Positions 23,369-34,400 of a stretch of 64,000 bases of DNA are shown piece by piece; position 1 is the stretch's first letter; every line of letters starts with the position of its first letter. The DNA lies in the NCBI GenBank assembly GCA_913778905.1, contig CAJYYA010000023.1, positions 62,001 through 126,000 of the forward strand, written 5' to 3'. The position numbers and the translations under genes are program-made. This stretch comes from an uncultured Naasia sp. Its GTDB lineage: Bacteria; Actinomycetota; Actinomycetes; Actinomycetales; Microbacteriaceae. The notes under the pieces were generated by a model that made no database searches, had not been told where the DNA came from, and saw nothing but the letters and a program-made list of their open reading frames with translations.

Positions 23369-25962
23369 GGGCACCACCGGGCCCGCTCGACGGGGTGTCC
23401 GGGCTGTGCAAGCCACACCCGGTCTCGGCCCGCCAGCACCGGCGGAAGCGTCCGATCGCGACTGACAGCGCGGTAGTCGATGATCTTGCACCGGTCGTAG
23501 ACGACGGTCGAGCGGCCGATGCGGGGCCACAGCGCCATCGCCGACTGCCAGCCGAGCGGGTCGATGACCGTGACCACGTCGGCACCGTCCGAGTCTCCTG
23601 CCCCGAACGACGTGCTCTCGCGGGCGTCGCGCACGGGGACCCCGGCTGCTTCGAGCGCGACGATCCTCGCGTCGGGACTGGTCGTGACCAGAAGAGTGCC
23701 GACCGGCAGGGCCGCGGGCAGCACGACGGGCTCCGCACCGTCGGTCGCCCCGGAGCCCGTGCGATCCGACCGGGCCCCGGCCGGGACCTCCGCGATCTGC
23801 AGACGGGCGCCGTTCCAGACCCCGCCGCCGGGCCGGAGGCGCGGGTCGTGCGGAATGGCTGAGCCGACGGCAGCGCGGTGGTCGTCGGCGGACGCGAGGC
23901 GGAGGTTCACCCGGGTGCCGGCGACGGCGAACAGGACGCGTGCCGACGGAGTCGCGGGGCTGGCGAGCGAGTAGGCGAAGCGACGGCCCCGCGCACGGAT
24001 GGCGAGCGGCAACTGTTCGAGGAGCGCCGCGCGGTGATCGCCCTCCACCTGGTCCAGGATCGCGTCGAGGTCGTCGATGACGAGCGGACTCGTGTCGTCC
24101 GACGCCAGCGCATCGGCGACCCGCTCGATCGACGCCGGCCCCGCTGCTGCACCGATGAGCTCCGCCCCGAGTTCCGCCGCCACGGTCCGCATCGCGGTGC
24201 TGCGACCGGAGCCCGCCGCGCCGACCACGAGAAGAGCGCCGTCGACGGACGGGATCCATTCGGCGAGAGGCTGGGACTGGCTGGCCGGCAGGTCGGTGAG
24301 GCCGAGCCGAATCGCGTCGGGATGCGTGCGGTGCGGCAACGACTCGAGCGGCAGTCGCGTGGGCAGCGGCGGCAGCCAGCCGACCGTCGACGGGGCGGGC
24401 CACTCACTGCGGCGGGCGGTTTCGCCGGGCACATCGTCGCGAGCCACGCTCGCGACCTGCACGGGGAATGCCGGCTCCCCGTGCATGGCGATGACGCAAC
24501 GCCCTGGAGCGGACCGGGGGATGCGAGCGGCGCTGTCGTCGCCCACCACCGCGATGCTGTCGCTTCGATCGACCACGCGGAGGGAGATCCGCATCGCGCA
24601 ATTGGCAGCGAGCGAGTCGCGCACGACTCCCGCGGGACGCTGCGTGCAGAGCACGAGGTGGATACCCAGCGAGCGACCTCTCGCGGCGACGTCGACGAAC
24701 ACGTCGTGCAGTTCGCGACGCTCCGCGAGCATGGCCGCGAACTCGTCCACCACGATGACGAGGCGTCCCAGCTCGGGCATCTCATCGGCCGACCGAGCGC
24801 CGGCGGTGCGCAGTCGAGCCTCGCGCGACCGCAGCTCGGCGCCCAGAGCCGCGGTGGCGCGGTCGATGTCCGCCCCGTCGAGGTCGGTGACCAGCCCGCG
24901 AACGTGCGGGAGGCCCGCGAGCGGGTCGAACGCGGCACCGCCCTTGAAGTCGAACAGCAGCAGCGCGACCTCGTCGGGCGAGCGACCGTCGGTCAGGGCG
25001 AGCAGCCAGGAGACGAGGAGCTCGCTCTTGCCGCTGCCCGTGGTGCCGCCGACGAGCGCGTGCGGGCCGTCGCGGATCAGATCCACCTCGACGGGGCCCG
25101 ACTCACCCACCGAGAAGATCGCCGATAGACCGCCGGACGACGCGGCGGGGAGGTCGAGCAGCGAGACGAAGTCGGGGACACTGCCCGACCCCTTGCCCAT
25201 ACCGATGAGCTCCCGACGCTCGAGGGTTCCGAGCATCTCCGGCTCGAAGGTGCGCAGGTCGTCGATCGCGCTCGCACGAAGCACCCGCGCGGTGCGCGGC
25301 CCGTCGACCTCGATGAGCAGACGGCAGTGCTCGGGCAGCTCCTCGGGCCGGTCCGCGTGCTCGACCGTGGGGATCCGTCCTCCTCGTCCGGCCCGCCAGA
25401 GCAGCTGGGCCCGGATGGTCTCGGCGAACGCCTCCCGGAGCGCGGAGCGCCCGACCACCCCCACCCCGCCCGCGGCGTCCACGACGAAAGGCGCGTCACG
25501 GAGGACGGCCGCCGCCGCCACCAGGTCTCCGTCCGCCGAGTCCTGCGGTTCGAGATGCACGCCCGAATCGATGTCGGCGCGGCCGACCCGCACCGGACGC
25601 GAGTTGCCGGTGTCGAGAGGGGCCGACGGCCGCGGGAGGTCGACGAGTCGTCGGCTGCTCGGCAGCTCGGCCTCGGCGGCCCTCCGGCGCCGGTCGTGCT
25701 CGGAGTCGATCTCCACGGCGAGCGCGGCCAGAGCAGTCTCGCGGCGCGCGATGTCCCGGCGACGCGCCTTCCGGACATTGCGCCGACCGTCGATCATGGC
25801 CGCCACGGCCGTGATCGGCCCGAGAGCGGCGAACGCGAGCGCGAAGGGCGACTTGGTCACCGCGAACAGGATCGCGGCGGCGGCGACGGGAGCGAGCGCA
25901 CCGAGCCAGGGGAACCCCGGCGGACGGTGCTCGGCGAGCGGGGGCGGCACGACGAGGGGCAT
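23365..25962 (-). CDS. EccC-like FtsK/SpoIIIE-domain ATPase
   Basis: Membrane-associated ATPase of 865 aa. Two hydrophobic segments near the N-terminus (about residues 18-58, WLGALAPVAAAAILFAV onward) precede a basic RRNVRKARRRDIARRE stretch, as in EccC/YukBA proteins of type VII secretion. The first FtsK/SpoIIIE domain has Walker A GGTTGSGKSE (about 305-314), FDFKGGAAFDPLAGLPHV, Walker B RLVIVVDEFA and LVLCTQRPAG. A second ATPase domain has Walker A VGAAGSGRST (about 582) and Walker B PLVIDDLDAIL. The third ATPase domain of classical EccC is not apparent. GGAGG lies 11 bases before the ATG. It is the last gene of the kinase / giant-protein cluster. A role in export is inferred; no WXG100 gene is nearby. 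Confidence 0.88.
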   Translation of the reverse strand: MPLVVPPPLAEHRPPGFPWLGALAPVAAAAILFAVTKSPFALAFAALGPITAVAAMIDGRRNVRKARRRDIARRETALAALAVEIDSEHDRRRRAAEAELPSSRRLVDLPRPSAPLDTGNSRPVRVGRADIDSGVHLEPQDSADGDLVAAAAVLRDAPFVVDAAGGVGVVGRSALREAFAETIRAQLLWRAGRGGRIPTVEHADRPEELPEHCRLLIEVDGPRTARVLRASAIDDLRTFEPEMLGTLERRELIGMGKGSGSVPDFVSLLDLPAASSGGLSAIFSVGESGPVEVDLIRDGPHALVGGTTGSGKSELLVSWLLALTDGRSPDEVALLLFDFKGGAAFDPLAGLPHVRGLVTDLDGADIDRATAALGAELRSREARLRTAGARSADEMPELGRLVIVVDEFAAMLAERRELHDVFVDVAARGRSLGIHLVLCTQRPAGVVRDSLAANCAMRISLRVVDRSDSIAVVGDDSAARIPRSAPGRCVIAMHGEPAFPVQVASVARDDVPGETARRSEWPAPSTVGWLPPLPTRLPLESLPHRTHPDAIRLGLTDLPASQSQPLAEWIPSVDGALLVVGAAGSGRSTAMRTVAAELGAELIGAAAGPASIERVADALASDDTSPLVIDDLDAILDQVEGDHRAALLEQLPLAIRARGRRFAYSLASPATPSARVLFAVAGTRVNLRLASADDHRAAVGSAIPHDPRLRPGGGVWNGARLQIAEVPAGARSDRTGSGATDGAEPVVLPAALPVGTLLVTTSPDARIVALEAAGVPVRDARESTSFGAGDSDGADVVTVIDPLGWQSAMALWPRIGRSTVVYDRCKIIDYRAVSRDRTLPPVLAGRDRVWLAQPGHPVERARWCP

Positions 25963-26067
25963 GCGACCATCTCACCTCCGCGTACACCGTCCGCGATGCG
26001 AAATGGAGGGCCTGTGCTCGGAACACGCGCATCCGGCGGATGTGGAGGAGACGGGTCGGCCCGCTGG

Positions 26068-26637
26068 TCAGCCGACGAGGAAGAACTGCTCTCCGATGTC
26101 GACCCGGGACCCTCGAGCGACGCGGGTGCGGCGACCGCTGGGGCACAGGCGCGGTGAGCGGTCGGGTTCGCGCACGACGGTGCCGTTGGCCGAGAACCGA
26201 TCGCTGATCCAGAGGACCCCGCCGTCCTGACCGAACTCGAGGTGCGTCTTCGATACGGAACGCCCCGGGTCGTCGATGGCGACGTACTCGTCGAAGTACT
26301 CCCCCGGCTGGGCGGTCGGGCGCCGCCCGATGAGCCCCGAACCGGCCACCGTGACCGACTCCCCGGTCGAGAAGTGGAGAACGAATGGGACGGGATCGGT
26401 CCGACGCTCCACGAACCGCGTCGACTCGTCGGGCACCGGAGCGACGGTGCCGGACTCGACTTCGACGAGAGCTTCGGACTCCCGGCCGCCCTCGGCCTCG
26501 ACCTCCACCACCCCCGCGGGTTCCGGCGCGGGAGCGACAACCACCTCGACCTCGTCGCGCGGATACACGGCATTGCCGCACTCCCCGCAGAACATGGCCG
26601 CATCGGGCAGCGGAGCCTCGCAGTAGACGCACCTCAT
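26068..26637 (-). CDS. Zinc-ribbon and FHA domain protein
   Basis: A 189-aa cytoplasmic protein. The N-terminus is a zinc ribbon with two CxxC pairs (CVYCEAPLPDAAMFCGECG, residues 3-20). An acidic Val/Glu/Pro linker follows to about residue 80. The C-terminal FHA domain (about 85-189) has the conserved GLIGRRP, SVSKTHLEF (phospho-Thr-binding Ser and His) and NGTVV. FHA domains bind phospho-threonine peptides, so it could read the output of the kinase encoded in the same cluster. Its ATG overlaps the end of the transglutaminase-like gene by 4 bases, so they are translationally coupled. The FtsK-like gene follows after 105 bases. Confidence 0.9.
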   Translation of the reverse strand: MRCVYCEAPLPDAAMFCGECGNAVYPRDEVEVVVAPAPEPAGVVEVEAEGGRESEALVEVESGTVAPVPDESTRFVERRTDPVPFVLHFSTGESVTVAGSGLIGRRPTAQPGEYFDEYVAIDDPGRSVSKTHLEFGQDGGVLWISDRFSANGTVVREPDRSPRLCPSGRRTRVARGSRVDIGEQFFLVG

Positions 26638-28964
26638 GCGTTCCCTTCCCGTCTCGCCGAGCGGCTCTCGTCACGACGCCTCCGGAAAGACCTGAGCGTC
26701 ACCATCGCCTTGATCCGCTCCCACCGGCCTCGTCCGGCAGTCATCCCCACGCACAGCTCGTCGACGCGCCGCCAGACCTCGGCGGCGTCCTCGTCCGCCG
26801 GCTGACCGGGGGCGAAGGTGGCCCGGTCGACCGTCGCTGCGAGCACGAGCGACTCGCGGGATCCGACCGCTTTGGCGACCTCGTTGCGCGTCGCGTGCGG
26901 GGCCGGCTCGACCCCGTTGTCGACCATGGCGTCGGTGAACTCGGCCCAGGCTCCCGCGATGCGCTGCAGCGGGGGCCCGCGCAGCCTTCTCCGGCGGCGC
27001 CGTGCAGCCTTCGCGGCGATGACGCCGAGGAACGGCGACAGCGCCAGTGCGATGGCCAGCAGCGCCCAGCCCAACACGGCCAGAACCGTCAGCAGGATGC
27101 TCAGCCACACCGGCTCCTGGGCCGGAGGCTGCTCCTCCTCGACCTCCGGTGGGATCTGGATGTCGCTGCGCTGATCCTCCGCGGCGGGCGGCGGGACGAC
27201 CGACTGCGGACGCGCGACCTTGGTCGCGTCGTCGGGCTTCTTCTCCGGGATCTCCCGCACCGGCGGATTCGGATCGATCGCGACCCACCCCTGGTCGGCG
27301 GTGTTCACCTCGATCCACGCGGTCATGTCGGATCCGAGCAGCTCGACGCTCTCCCCCGCGCTCGCCTCGTCCGGGATGCGGAAGCCCATCACCACGCGGG
27401 AGGGGAACCCGAGCTGACGGGCCATGAGCGCGGCGGTCACGGCGTACTGCTCGGCGTCGCCCAGCATGGGGTCGGCGACGAGCAGCTGCGCGATCCGGGA
27501 GACCGAGTGGCCGGACGCGCTGAACGGCTCCCCCGGAGACCCGTGGCTGATGTAGCCGTCCTCTTTGAGGCCGCGGATCGCCGCGAGCAGACGGGCGCCA
27601 TCGGATGACGCGCCCGTCGTCCAGCCGGCGAGCGCCGATGCGAGCTCGTCGGGACTCTGCGCGATCGTCGGCACGGCGGCGCCCCCCGGGCGGAGGCTCG
27701 CGATGTCGTCCTCCGCCACGGACGCGGGGATGACGGTGTCGACCCGGTAGACGTCGCCCTGTGCGAGACCGACCAGGTCGGCGGCGGTTCCGCTGTTGTC
27801 GTTGTAGTAGAAGGCCGACTGCAGATCGGCGGCCCGCGGCCCCTGGAAGTCGACGTACCGCAGTCGTCCCGCTTCCGGGACCCACGGGCCGGAGTACCCC
27901 TGGACGGCCACGTCGAACGTCGCTCGGCGACCTGTGATGTCGCTTCGGTCGAAGGGGAACGGCACTCGGGTGAACGCCCCGGACGCGCTCGATACGGCAG
28001 CGGATCCGACGGTGTAGACGACCCCGTCGTACGTGTCGAGCGTCGCGACGTTCAACCGTTCGCCCGGCTCGAGTCCGGTCACCGTCAGCTGCGGCGCGTC
28101 GGCCCCGCGCGGACCCACCCAGGTGCGGAAGGCCGAGAGGGGGCTGGGGTAGTCGCGGGGATCGAAGGGCTTCTCGATCGCGGCGCGGAGGACGTCACGG
28201 GGGCCGCTGACCGGCACCAGCTGCGTCGCGACGAGCGAGGCGCCGACTGCGGCGATCAGGATGACGGCCGCGCCGGCCGCGGCCCGGCCGCCGATACGGC
28301 GCCGGTCGCCCCCCGCTTGCGCGACCGTGCCCGCCTGCTCGTTGAGTCGGCGGACAGCGGCCTGACGCTTGCGCGCGCGCGTCCAGACCAGGAAGACGGT
28401 CGTGAGGACGAGCAGAGCGAGCAGCGCCGGGAGCGTCCCGGCTCCGGTCAGCGGACCGAACACCGTTCCGATCAGGAACAGGGCGACGGGGCCGATGACG
28501 GCGAACTCGGGAGTTCTGGTCCGGAGCGCGATCGTCAGCGTCGTCACCTGCAGCACCAGAGTCGACAGGAACACCGGGATGAGCAGGCTCTCGTACGACC
28601 CGACAGGGAGGGAGATCGTCAGGAGCTCCTTCCACGACAGCGCCGTTCCCGAAACGAGGTCGAGCAGGCCCGGGACGGTCGGCAGCACCCCGCCGATCGT
28701 CCGGTCGGGTACGGCTGCGGGAACGCCCAGTATCAGGTAGGCGGCAGCGGTCACGCCGATGAGGGTGAGCGCGTTCCATCCGCGGAGCGCACCGGCCACC
28801 GCGATCGCGACGCCCGCCACGATGGCCACACCCGCCGCGATGATCAGGTTGGGGCTCTGATGGATCGGCCAGAAGGCGACCGCCGCCGCCCCGTAGGCGA
28901 TGATCTGCTGGACGACGGTCGGCAGCAGGAACGAGGCGCCGAAGCGCGTCGGTGTGGTGGCCAT
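26634..28964 (-). CDS. Transglutaminase-like membrane protein lacking the catalytic Cys and His
   Basis: A 776-aa protein with about seven N-terminal transmembrane helices (about residues 12-215) and a large extracellular region. The transglutaminase-core fold lies at about 455-570, followed by a C-terminal helix at about 625-648 and a basic cytoplasmic tail of about 125 residues. Members of this DUF3488-TgpA-like family normally have Cys-His-Asp. Here the Cys position is Ala504 (LGDAEQYAVTAALMARQLGF), the His position is Thr548 (DMTAWIEVN), and only Asp564 (VAIDPNPP) remains. The codons read clearly (GCC, ACC). It therefore looks like a pseudoenzyme. It overlaps DUF58 by one base and the FHA gene by 4. 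DUF58-transglutaminase-MoxR sets are common; the degenerate site is the odd part. Confidence 0.88.
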   Translation of the reverse strand: MATTPTRFGASFLLPTVVQQIIAYGAAAVAFWPIHQSPNLIIAAGVAIVAGVAIAVAGALRGWNALTLIGVTAAAYLILGVPAAVPDRTIGGVLPTVPGLLDLVSGTALSWKELLTISLPVGSYESLLIPVFLSTLVLQVTTLTIALRTRTPEFAVIGPVALFLIGTVFGPLTGAGTLPALLALLVLTTVFLVWTRARKRQAAVRRLNEQAGTVAQAGGDRRRIGGRAAAGAAVILIAAVGASLVATQLVPVSGPRDVLRAAIEKPFDPRDYPSPLSAFRTWVGPRGADAPQLTVTGLEPGERLNVATLDTYDGVVYTVGSAAVSSASGAFTRVPFPFDRSDITGRRATFDVAVQGYSGPWVPEAGRLRYVDFQGPRAADLQSAFYYNDNSGTAADLVGLAQGDVYRVDTVIPASVAEDDIASLRPGGAAVPTIAQSPDELASALAGWTTGASSDGARLLAAIRGLKEDGYISHGSPGEPFSASGHSVSRIAQLLVADPMLGDAEQYAVTAALMARQLGFPSRVVMGFRIPDEASAGESVELLGSDMTAWIEVNTADQGWVAIDPNPPVREIPEKKPDDATKVARPQSVVPPPAAEDQRSDIQIPPEVEEEQPPAQEPVWLSILLTVLAVLGWALLAIALALSPFLGVIAAKAARRRRRRLRGPPLQRIAGAWAEFTDAMVDNGVEPAPHATRNEVAKAVGSRESLVLAATVDRATFAPGQPADEDAAEVWRRVDELCVGMTAGRGRWERIKAMVTLRSFRRRRDESRSARREGNA

Positions 28965-30390
28965 CAGACGGCTCTCGCGCGGGCCAGGGACTTCTGGAGG
29001 TCGTCGAGGAATCCCACCGTCAGAACGGTGAGTTCACCCACTCGCGTCAGACCGGGCACGAAGCCCGCGTCGCAGACCACCGCGATCACGTCGACACCCG
29101 GCGGGAATGCGGCGGCTGCGCTCCGCAGACGGGCGACGCTGGGCGTCGACCCCAGAACGAGGTAGGCCACCGAGATGCCGGACACGTCCTCCGCCGCGAC
29201 GCGGGCGAGGTCGCGGATCCCGAGCGCGGCCGACTCCGTCTCGATCCCCGCGAGGTCGTCGAGCAGACGTGTCGGCGTCAGAGTGCGGAGCGGGCGCGAC
29301 GCGAGCACGGCGCGCTTCGCGAATTCCGGGGTGCTCTCGCTGACCACCACCGACACGCTGCGGCCGTCGCGGATCGCGCGGACGCCGAGGGACCCGGCGG
29401 CGCTCACCGCGAGTTCGAACTGCTCGGGACTCTCGTAGTCGCTGCTCGCCAGGGACAGCGCGACGAGCAGTTGGCTGCGACGCGTCTCCTCGAACTGCCT
29501 CACCATGTAGGCGCCCTGCTTGGCGGTCGACTTCCAGTGGATGAAGCGGCGTTCGTCGCCCGGGCGGTAGTCGCGCAGAGCGTGGAAGGCGATGTCGCTC
29601 GAGGTGATGTCCCGTGTCACCTGGCCTTCGAGATCACGCATGAACCCCGTGCTCGACGACGGGATCGACACCGTCGCCGGATGCACGTAGAGCTCGACGC
29701 TGGCGGACCACACGTGCTCTCGGCGGACCAGGCCGATGGGATCGGCGCGAACCGTGCGGACGGGGCCGATCCGGACGACGCCGCGCCGTGAGGTCGGGAC
29801 GGTGAACACCTCTTCGTGCGAGGAACCCGGCCCCAGAGACGGCAGAGGCAGCTCCAGCAGCCCGTCGCCCACCGGCACCTCGATCCCCGCGCCGAGCAGA
29901 CGACGACGGCGCGGGTTGACGACGATGACCGACCCGACGGCGCGTTCCCCCACCACGACGCGGTCGTGCGCCATGACGAGACGCAGGTCGTGGGAGCTGC
30001 CGCCGATGAGGAAGAAGCCGGCGACCGCGATGATGACCGTCAGCCCCCAGCCGACCGCGGCGATCTCGGCGAGCGAGAGGCCGTAACCGAGAGCGAAGCA
30101 CAGGACTGCGGCGCTGAGCATCCCCCACCCGACAGGCGTGACGACGTCGCCGACCTGACGAGCCGCGAGACGGACCCCGCCGAGCGCCGCCCGCCCCGCG
30201 CGGACGAGCAGCACCGTCAGGTCCGCGACGACGCCCGTGCGCGTGCCGACGATCCGCGCGCGCTCGTTGCGCAGCTCCGGTCCCGCGGCCGCCGTCACGG
30301 CCGCGCGGGTCGAGGTCGCGCCCCGGACGGTCTTCGTGACGGTGCGCCCCTTGGCGGGTCCGCGGCCGCTCCGATGACGTGAGGTCGTGC

Positions 30391-30394
<4 letters not shown>
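28964..30394 (-). CDS. DUF58 / von Willebrand A-like membrane protein
   Basis: A 476-aa protein. A basic N-terminal cytoplasmic stretch of about 90 residues is followed by two transmembrane helices (about 92-135; GWGMLSAAVLCFALGYGLSL and AVGWGLTVIIAVAGFFLIGG). A beta-rich region follows (RRRLLGAGIEVPVGDGLLEL, RRGVVRIGPVRTVRADPIGL). The DUF58 signature IAFHALRDYRPGDERRFIHW is followed by KSTAKQGAYMVRQFEETR at about residue 290. A vWA-like domain makes up the C-terminus. DUF58 proteins accompany MoxR ATPases, often with a transglutaminase-fold protein, as here. It overlaps moxR by 4 bases (GTGA) and the next gene by 1 base, so the three are tightly coupled. Confidence 0.9.
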
Positions 30395-31362
<968 letters not shown>

Positions 31363-31432
31363 CGTCGTCTCATTCCGTCGTCGTCGGTGGGGCGTCTCGC
31401 AAGGTTGCACGCGGCCGGTGCGCGCTCGGCTT

Positions 31433-34400
31433 CTAGTTTCGGGCCTGGTAGAGCGGGCTGAGGTACGACGAGCCGCCCACGGTGACCCGCACCTGGAACG
31501 GGCCACCGTCCGGGGCCGCGCAGGTGCCCGGGGTGGCCCCGCCCGGGAGCCAGGTCGATCCGGCGTCGCAGCTGTATTCCACGGCCGAGTAGGCCCCCGT
31601 GGGGAGAGCGGTCCAGCTCCAGGTCCTGAGGGCCGCATCGAAGCGCAGACCGGTCGGGACCGTGTCGACGGGCGTGAGGCCGCCGGTCGCACCGGACCGC
31701 GTCGAGCAGAGCTGGGTTCCGCCGGACCAGGTCTCGCAGACCTCGACTTGGACGGTGCGGCTCGCTCCGAAACCGAGGGACAGCGTGTCGCCGGGCCGGA
31801 TCGCGGTGGCGCCCCCGCCGTCGACGCTGTAGCGGAACTCGGTCGCCACGGGACCGCCGCCGCCGCTCGTGAACCGGGCGCCGTCGAAGCGGAATTGGTA
31901 CCGTCCCTCGCCGTCGTCGCGCGGCCCGGAGACCTCGGGCGTGTCGGGAGTGCCCGGAGTCTGGCGGGTCGTCGCCTCGAGCTGACCGCTCGAGGTGCAC
32001 CCCTGCCCGTTGTAGGCGAACACGACGAACCTGTTGACCTCGTTGGCGTTCACCGCGAACGTGGTGCTGGTGGCGCCCCCCATGTGACGGAACGAGTCGC
32101 TGGGCGCCGGGACGGACACGGACGGCGAGAAGCCCCCGACCCCGTCGGCCGTGCAACTCGGCGGGACGTCCTGATACCGCGCCGCGAAGAACTGCTGGAT
32201 GCCCGCGCCGTTGCCATCGAAGACGCCGTCCCAGCTGACGGTCACGGACCCGGTCGCATCGCCCTGCGTGATGGCGGCGCCGGGGCTGCCGACGAGACCG
32301 GGCGCCCCGGCGGGGGTCGCCGTGGAACGCGCCTCGTTCCACACGCCGACCGACCCGTAGGTGTCGTTCCGAGCGCTCACCGTGTAGTCCACGGCCCCGC
32401 CGTTGCCGATCGCAGGGTTGGTCACGTCGAGCGAGTACTGCGTGCCGGCAGGATCGGCCCGGTTCACGAAACGCGTGCCGGTGAATCCGCCGACGCTCAC
32501 CGCGTAGGAGGTGATGGGGCTTCCGCCGGAGTCGGCCGGCTTGCGCCAGTACACGCGGAGGCCGTGATCGAGCGGACGGGCGTCGAGCTCCGCGGGCGCC
32601 TCGGGAACGACGTCCGACCACACCGCGTCCGCGAGACGCGTCTCGTCCGAGTTGCCGATCTGGTTCACCGCGACCACTCCGACGCGGATGCGGTTGTCGG
32701 GGCCGTTGCCGGGTGTACGGACGTCGCAGCTCGTGGACGCGCAGAGGGAGCTGCCCACAGCTGTCCCCGAGGCGTCGTAGGCGGTCACCTGGAACCCGGT
32801 GATGGCGGAGTTGTTGAAGGCGCCCGGGGTGAAGCCGACGGTGACACGGCGGTCGCCGAACGACACCGCCTGCAGTCCGGTGACCGGATCGGGACGGTCC
32901 TGAACGGAGACCGTGACGGTCCCCCACACGGCCCGGTCGGGGTCCTCGGTCGCATCGACCACCTGGTACTGCAGTGTCACGTCCCGCGGTTCGACGGAGG
33001 CGGACGCCGTCACCTGGAGCGTCGACCGGTCCGCGCTCGGTGTGATCGCGAGCCCGGCAGGGAGTTGCGACGCGTCGATACCGCGTACCGCGTTGACGCG
33101 CAGCGGTTGGTCGGGGAACGGGTTCGTCGCCTGGTCGTTGGCCAGGACGTCGATCGTCGAGGTGCCGCCGCGGCGCGCGACGCCCGAATCCGCCGCCGCG
33201 ACCGCGAGAGGCCGCGTCGAGGCGACCGTCGTCAACTGGATGCGTCCGGCGTCTCCCGCCGTGGTCGCGTCGCGCACCGTCACGATCACCGACGCCGTGG
33301 TGCCCTTGGGCGTCGTCGGATCAGCGCGCACCGACAATCGGTCGCCCTGGATGGACAGCGAGAAGCCCGACGGGACGGCACCGGCGAAGGAGTAGCTCAG
33401 CTCCCCGACGTCGTCCGGATAGGGGTAGTCGGTCAGGCGGGTGAGGTCGACCACCCGCTCGGTACCCGGCTCGAGGTCGAGGACCGCGCCCTGGAAGACG
33501 GGCGGTTGGTTCTCGCGGGGAAGCACCGTGATGGGCAGGACGAGAGTCGCTCGCCGCCCGTTCGGGTCCGCCGCCGACGTGCCGTCGGTGACCTCGAAGG
33601 AGATGGAGGCGGGTCCGAAGTACTGGTCTTCGCTGCGGTAGCTGAGCGTGTCCGAGTCGACGACGAGGGGCGTCCCGTCGGCGTGCGTCGCCCGGACGAG
33701 CCCGGGGTCGGTGAGGCGCACGCCGCGAGCACCCACCGCCACGACGTAGTCGGCGAGGTCGATGGAGAGGGTCTCCCCGCTCACGACGCTCAATCGAGGC
33801 AGGCCCTTGCGCAGCTGCGGGAGCGCATCGTCGAGGCCCGGCACCTTGATGAAGGCGTACGCGACGATCGACGGGTCCTCCGGGTGACGGACGGCGAACG
33901 GGATGACCCGGCTCGTGTCGCCGATCTGCACGCGGACGAGTCCGCCGTCCGTCACCGAGGCGATGTCCGACCATCCGGGCAGCACCTCCAGCGGGAGGTC
34001 TCGCGAGCTGCCCTCGGCGAAGAAGACCTGGCGCAGGACGTCGACATCGATGCTGGTACGGCCGAGGATGTCGCTCAGACCGAGCACCGTGTCGTCGGCG
34101 ATGGGCCGGGTCAGCGGCGCCTCCGGATCGACGACGACCGTGAGGAAGCTCGATGCGGTGCCGCCCCTGCCGTTGGCGATGGAGTAGATGAACCCAAAGC
34201 GGCCGGCTTCGGCCGGTGCCTCGACCCGCACGAGCGTGCCGTCGACGCTCGCCGTGGCCGCCCCCGTGGGCTCGACCGAGGACAGGCTCAGCTCTTCGCC
34301 GTCGGGGTCCGAGTCGTTCGCGAGCACCTGCACGGCGACGGAGGTGCCCGGCCGGACTGTGACCTCGTCGGGGACGGCGACGGGGTTCCGCGCTCCGGAC

